DNA of 7,220 nt from Rhodospirillaceae bacterium CCH5-H10. GTDB taxonomy: Bacteria > Pseudomonadota > Alphaproteobacteria > Reyranellales > Reyranellaceae. Of this stretch, positions 5,690 to 7,220 are shown piece after piece. Under the pieces are notes generated by a model, which saw only the letters and a list, made by a program, of their open reading frames with translations, was not told where the DNA came from and did no database searches. The DNA is taken from positions 1 to 7,220 of the forward strand of contig LSKJ01000667.1 in the NCBI GenBank assembly GCA_001557035.1, given 5' to 3'. The translations under genes and the position numbers were made by a program. Every line of letters begins with the position of its first letter. Position 1 is the first letter of the stretch.

Positions 5690-7220
5690 CTAGGTCGCCA
5701 AGGATCGTCCCTTTATTAGAGCATAGAGTGCCGGGATCACCAGCAGGGTAAGGACGGTAGACGAAATCATTCCACCGACCATGGGCACGGCGATGCGGTT
5801 CATGACCTCCGAACCCGTACCGGTGCTCCACATGATGGGCAACAGCCCAGCCATGATCGCCACCACCGTCATCATCTTGGGGCGTACGCGATCCACCGCT
5901 CCGGTCATGATCGCCTCGTGAAGATGCTCGCGCGTGAACAGCACGTTTGCTTTCGCGCACCGAGCGCGGACATCAGAGAGCGCTTGATCGAGGTAGATCA
6001 ACATGACCACTCCCGTTTCCGCGGCAACACCGGCGAGTGCGATGAAGCCGACGACGACCGCGACCGAGAGGTTGAAGGACATGGCCCAGACGAGCCAGAC
6101 GCCGCCGATCAGGGCGAACGGAAGCGAGAGCATGACGATCAGGGTCTCGGTGAGGCGCCGGAAGTTGAGGTACAGCAGCAGGAAGATGATCAGCAGGGTG
6201 ACAGGCACCACGACAGCCAGCCTGGCTTGCGCGCGCTCGAGGTACTCGAACTGGCCGCTCCAGGTCACGTAGTAACCGGGCGGAAAAATGACCCCCGTGG
6301 CAACTGCCTTGCGGGCGGCGGCAACATAGCTCCCGAGGTCGATATCGCGGATATCGACGTAGACGTAGCTGGCAAGCTGTCCGTTTTCCGTCCGGATGGT
6401 CGTGGGACCTCGGCTAAGCTCGATCTTCGCTACCTCGCCGAGCGGGACGGTCGCCCCGCCGGGCAAGGGGACCAGCACGTCTTGCGCGATCGTCCGAGGG
6501 CTGCTGCGAAGATCGCGGGGGTAGCGTATGGTCACGCCATAGCGCTCCCGTCCCTCGATCATCGTCGTTATCGTCTCGGCACCAAGGGCGGTCGCGATCA
6601 CTTCCTGAACATCGCCCAGCATCAGGCCGTGCCGCGCCATCTCGGCGCGATCCGGTGCGATCTCAAGGTAGTAGCCGCCCATGATGCGCTCAGCATAAGC
6701 GCTCGACGTTCCCGGAACGTTGCGCAGGACCTGCTCGACCTCCCGCGACAGCCGCTCGATCTCCCGGAGATCGGTGCCGAAAACCTTCACGCCGACCGGC
6801 GTCCTGATGCCGGTCGAAAGCATGTCCGTCCGGGCCTTGATCGGCATTGTCCAGGCGTTCGAGACGCCCGGAAACTGCAAGGACCGATCCATCTCTGCTA
6901 TCAGACCTTCCACCGTAAGACCAGGACGCCACTCGCTCCTGGGCTTCAGGTTTATGATGGTCTCAAACATTTCTGTAGGCGCCGGATCTGTCGCAGTCTG
7001 TGCGCGGCCAGCCTTGCCATAGACCGAGTCGACCTCGGGGAACGACTTGATGATCCGATCTTGCGTCTGCAATAGCTCGGCCGCCTTCGTTACGGAGAGC
7101 CCCGGCAAGGTGGTCGGCATGTAGAGCAACGTCCCCTCGTCGAGCGCCGGCATAAACTCGGTTCCGAGTTGCCGAGCTGGCCAGAGGGTGACTGTCGCGA
7201 TGATCAAGGCGAGCGCTATC
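5690..7220 (-). CDS. cusA: CusA-type RND copper/silver efflux pump, C-terminal half (5' end outside window)
   Basis: Inner-membrane Cu(I)/Ag(I)-proton antiporter of the Cus branch of HME-RND pumps. There are 509 codons visible and the frame stays open to the window edge, so the start is upstream; the normal length is about 1,045 residues. An internal TTG at 7207 lies within the reading frame and is a leucine codon, not a start. From the visible start: the end of helix 7, the second porter half from EFMPALDEGTLLYMP, the docking region, then helices 8-12, with no extra C-terminal domain. Methionines at visible residues 34, 84 and 133 (codons 7120-7118, 6970-6968, 6823-6821) have spacings 50 and 49, the same as M573, M623 and M672, the metal-binding triad of E. 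coli CusA. The proton-relay residues are also present: Glu in GVAAETGVVM (6019-6017) and Lys in VRPKMMT (5878-5876), matching E939 and K984. SGQFEYLERA is also Cus-like. Its cusB and cusC partners would be expected upstream, outside the window. Confidence 0.96.
   Translation of the reverse strand, partial: IALALIIATVTLWPARQLGTEFMPALDEGTLLYMPTTLPGLSVTKAAELLQTQDRIIKSFPEVDSVYGKAGRAQTATDPAPTEMFETIINLKPRSEWRPGLTVEGLIAEMDRSLQFPGVSNAWTMPIKARTDMLSTGIRTPVGVKVFGTDLREIERLSREVEQVLRNVPGTSSAYAERIMGGYYLEIAPDRAEMARHGLMLGDVQEVIATALGAETITTMIEGRERYGVTIRYPRDLRSSPRTIAQDVLVPLPGGATVPLGEVAKIELSRGPTTIRTENGQLASYVYVDIRDIDLGSYVAAARKAVATGVIFPPGYYVTWSGQFEYLERAQARLAVVVPVTLLIIFLLLYLNFRRLTETLIVMLSLPFALIGGVWLVWAMSFNLSVAVVVGFIALAGVAAETGVVMLIYLDQALSDVRARCAKANVLFTREHLHEAIMTGAVDRVRPKMMTVVAIMAGLLPIMWSTGTGSEVMNRIAVPMVGGMISSTVLTLLVIPALYALIKGRSLAT

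Noticed and set aside
5496..5693. Plus-strand frame of 65 codons ending against the cusA stop
   Set aside because: Only about 62 % of codons end in G or C, lower than in the pump genes. The purine-rich stretch before the ATG has no usable spacing, and the product is not recognised.
5065..5751. Plus-strand open frame of 228 codons
   Set aside because: It is rich in Arg, Pro and Ser with no recognisable domain, runs about 60 bases antisense into cusA, and is the kind of frame expected by chance in G+C-rich DNA.
5918..7075. Plus-strand open frame of 385 codons
   Set aside because: It lies entirely antisense to cusA, whose protein sequence is unmistakable. The product is Asp/Arg/His-rich, typical of an antisense shadow.
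7205..7207. TTG as the start of the cusA reading frame
   Set aside because: The frame remains open to the window edge and the residues before it continue the CusA helix, so this is an internal leucine codon of a gene that starts outside the window.

Overview
The window is a heavy-metal efflux region in which every confident gene lies on the minus strand. It carries parts of two different HME-RND export systems arranged head to tail. The base composition (roughly 60-65 % G+C, codons mostly ending in G or C) and the protein types suggest an alphaproteobacterium, most likely a sphingomonad, possibly on a plasmid or metal-resistance island. That placement is inference from gene style; there is no rRNA or other taxonomic marker here.

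Layout, read in the direction of transcription (from 7220 down to 1). (1) 7220-5690: the C-terminal half of a CusA-type Cu(I)/Ag(I) pump, whose start lies outside the window. (2) 5689-5009: about 680 bases with no confident gene. This stretch holds several short inverted repeats, a repeated TCGTAG hexamer, one doubtful small ORF and the presumed promoter of the next operon. (3) 5008-4661: a small membrane-anchored protein with a Cys-His-Ser-Cys motif, in the place where czc operons often carry a small accessory gene. (4) 4586-3273: czcC, the outer-membrane channel. (5) 3276-2296: czcB, the periplasmic adaptor, overlapping czcC by 4 bases. (6) 2280-1: czcA, the inner-membrane proton/metal antiporter, 760 codons visible, with about the last 300 residues outside the window.

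CzcA takes divalent cations (Zn, Co, Cd by family) from the periplasm or membrane, CzcB links it to the CzcC channel, and the three together would expel metal across both membranes. CusA does the same for monovalent Cu/Ag and has the diagnostic three methionines. The two pumps can be told apart from the sequence: CzcA carries the D402/D408/E415 motif with exactly the published CzcA numbering, while CusA has Met residues spaced exactly like M573/M623/M672 of E. coli CusA.

I found no clearly new system. The points most worth a second look are the small CHSC protein, the unexplained 680-base spacer with its dyads, the double ATG at the czcC/czcB junction, and a Met/His-rich variant of the CzcA substrate loop.
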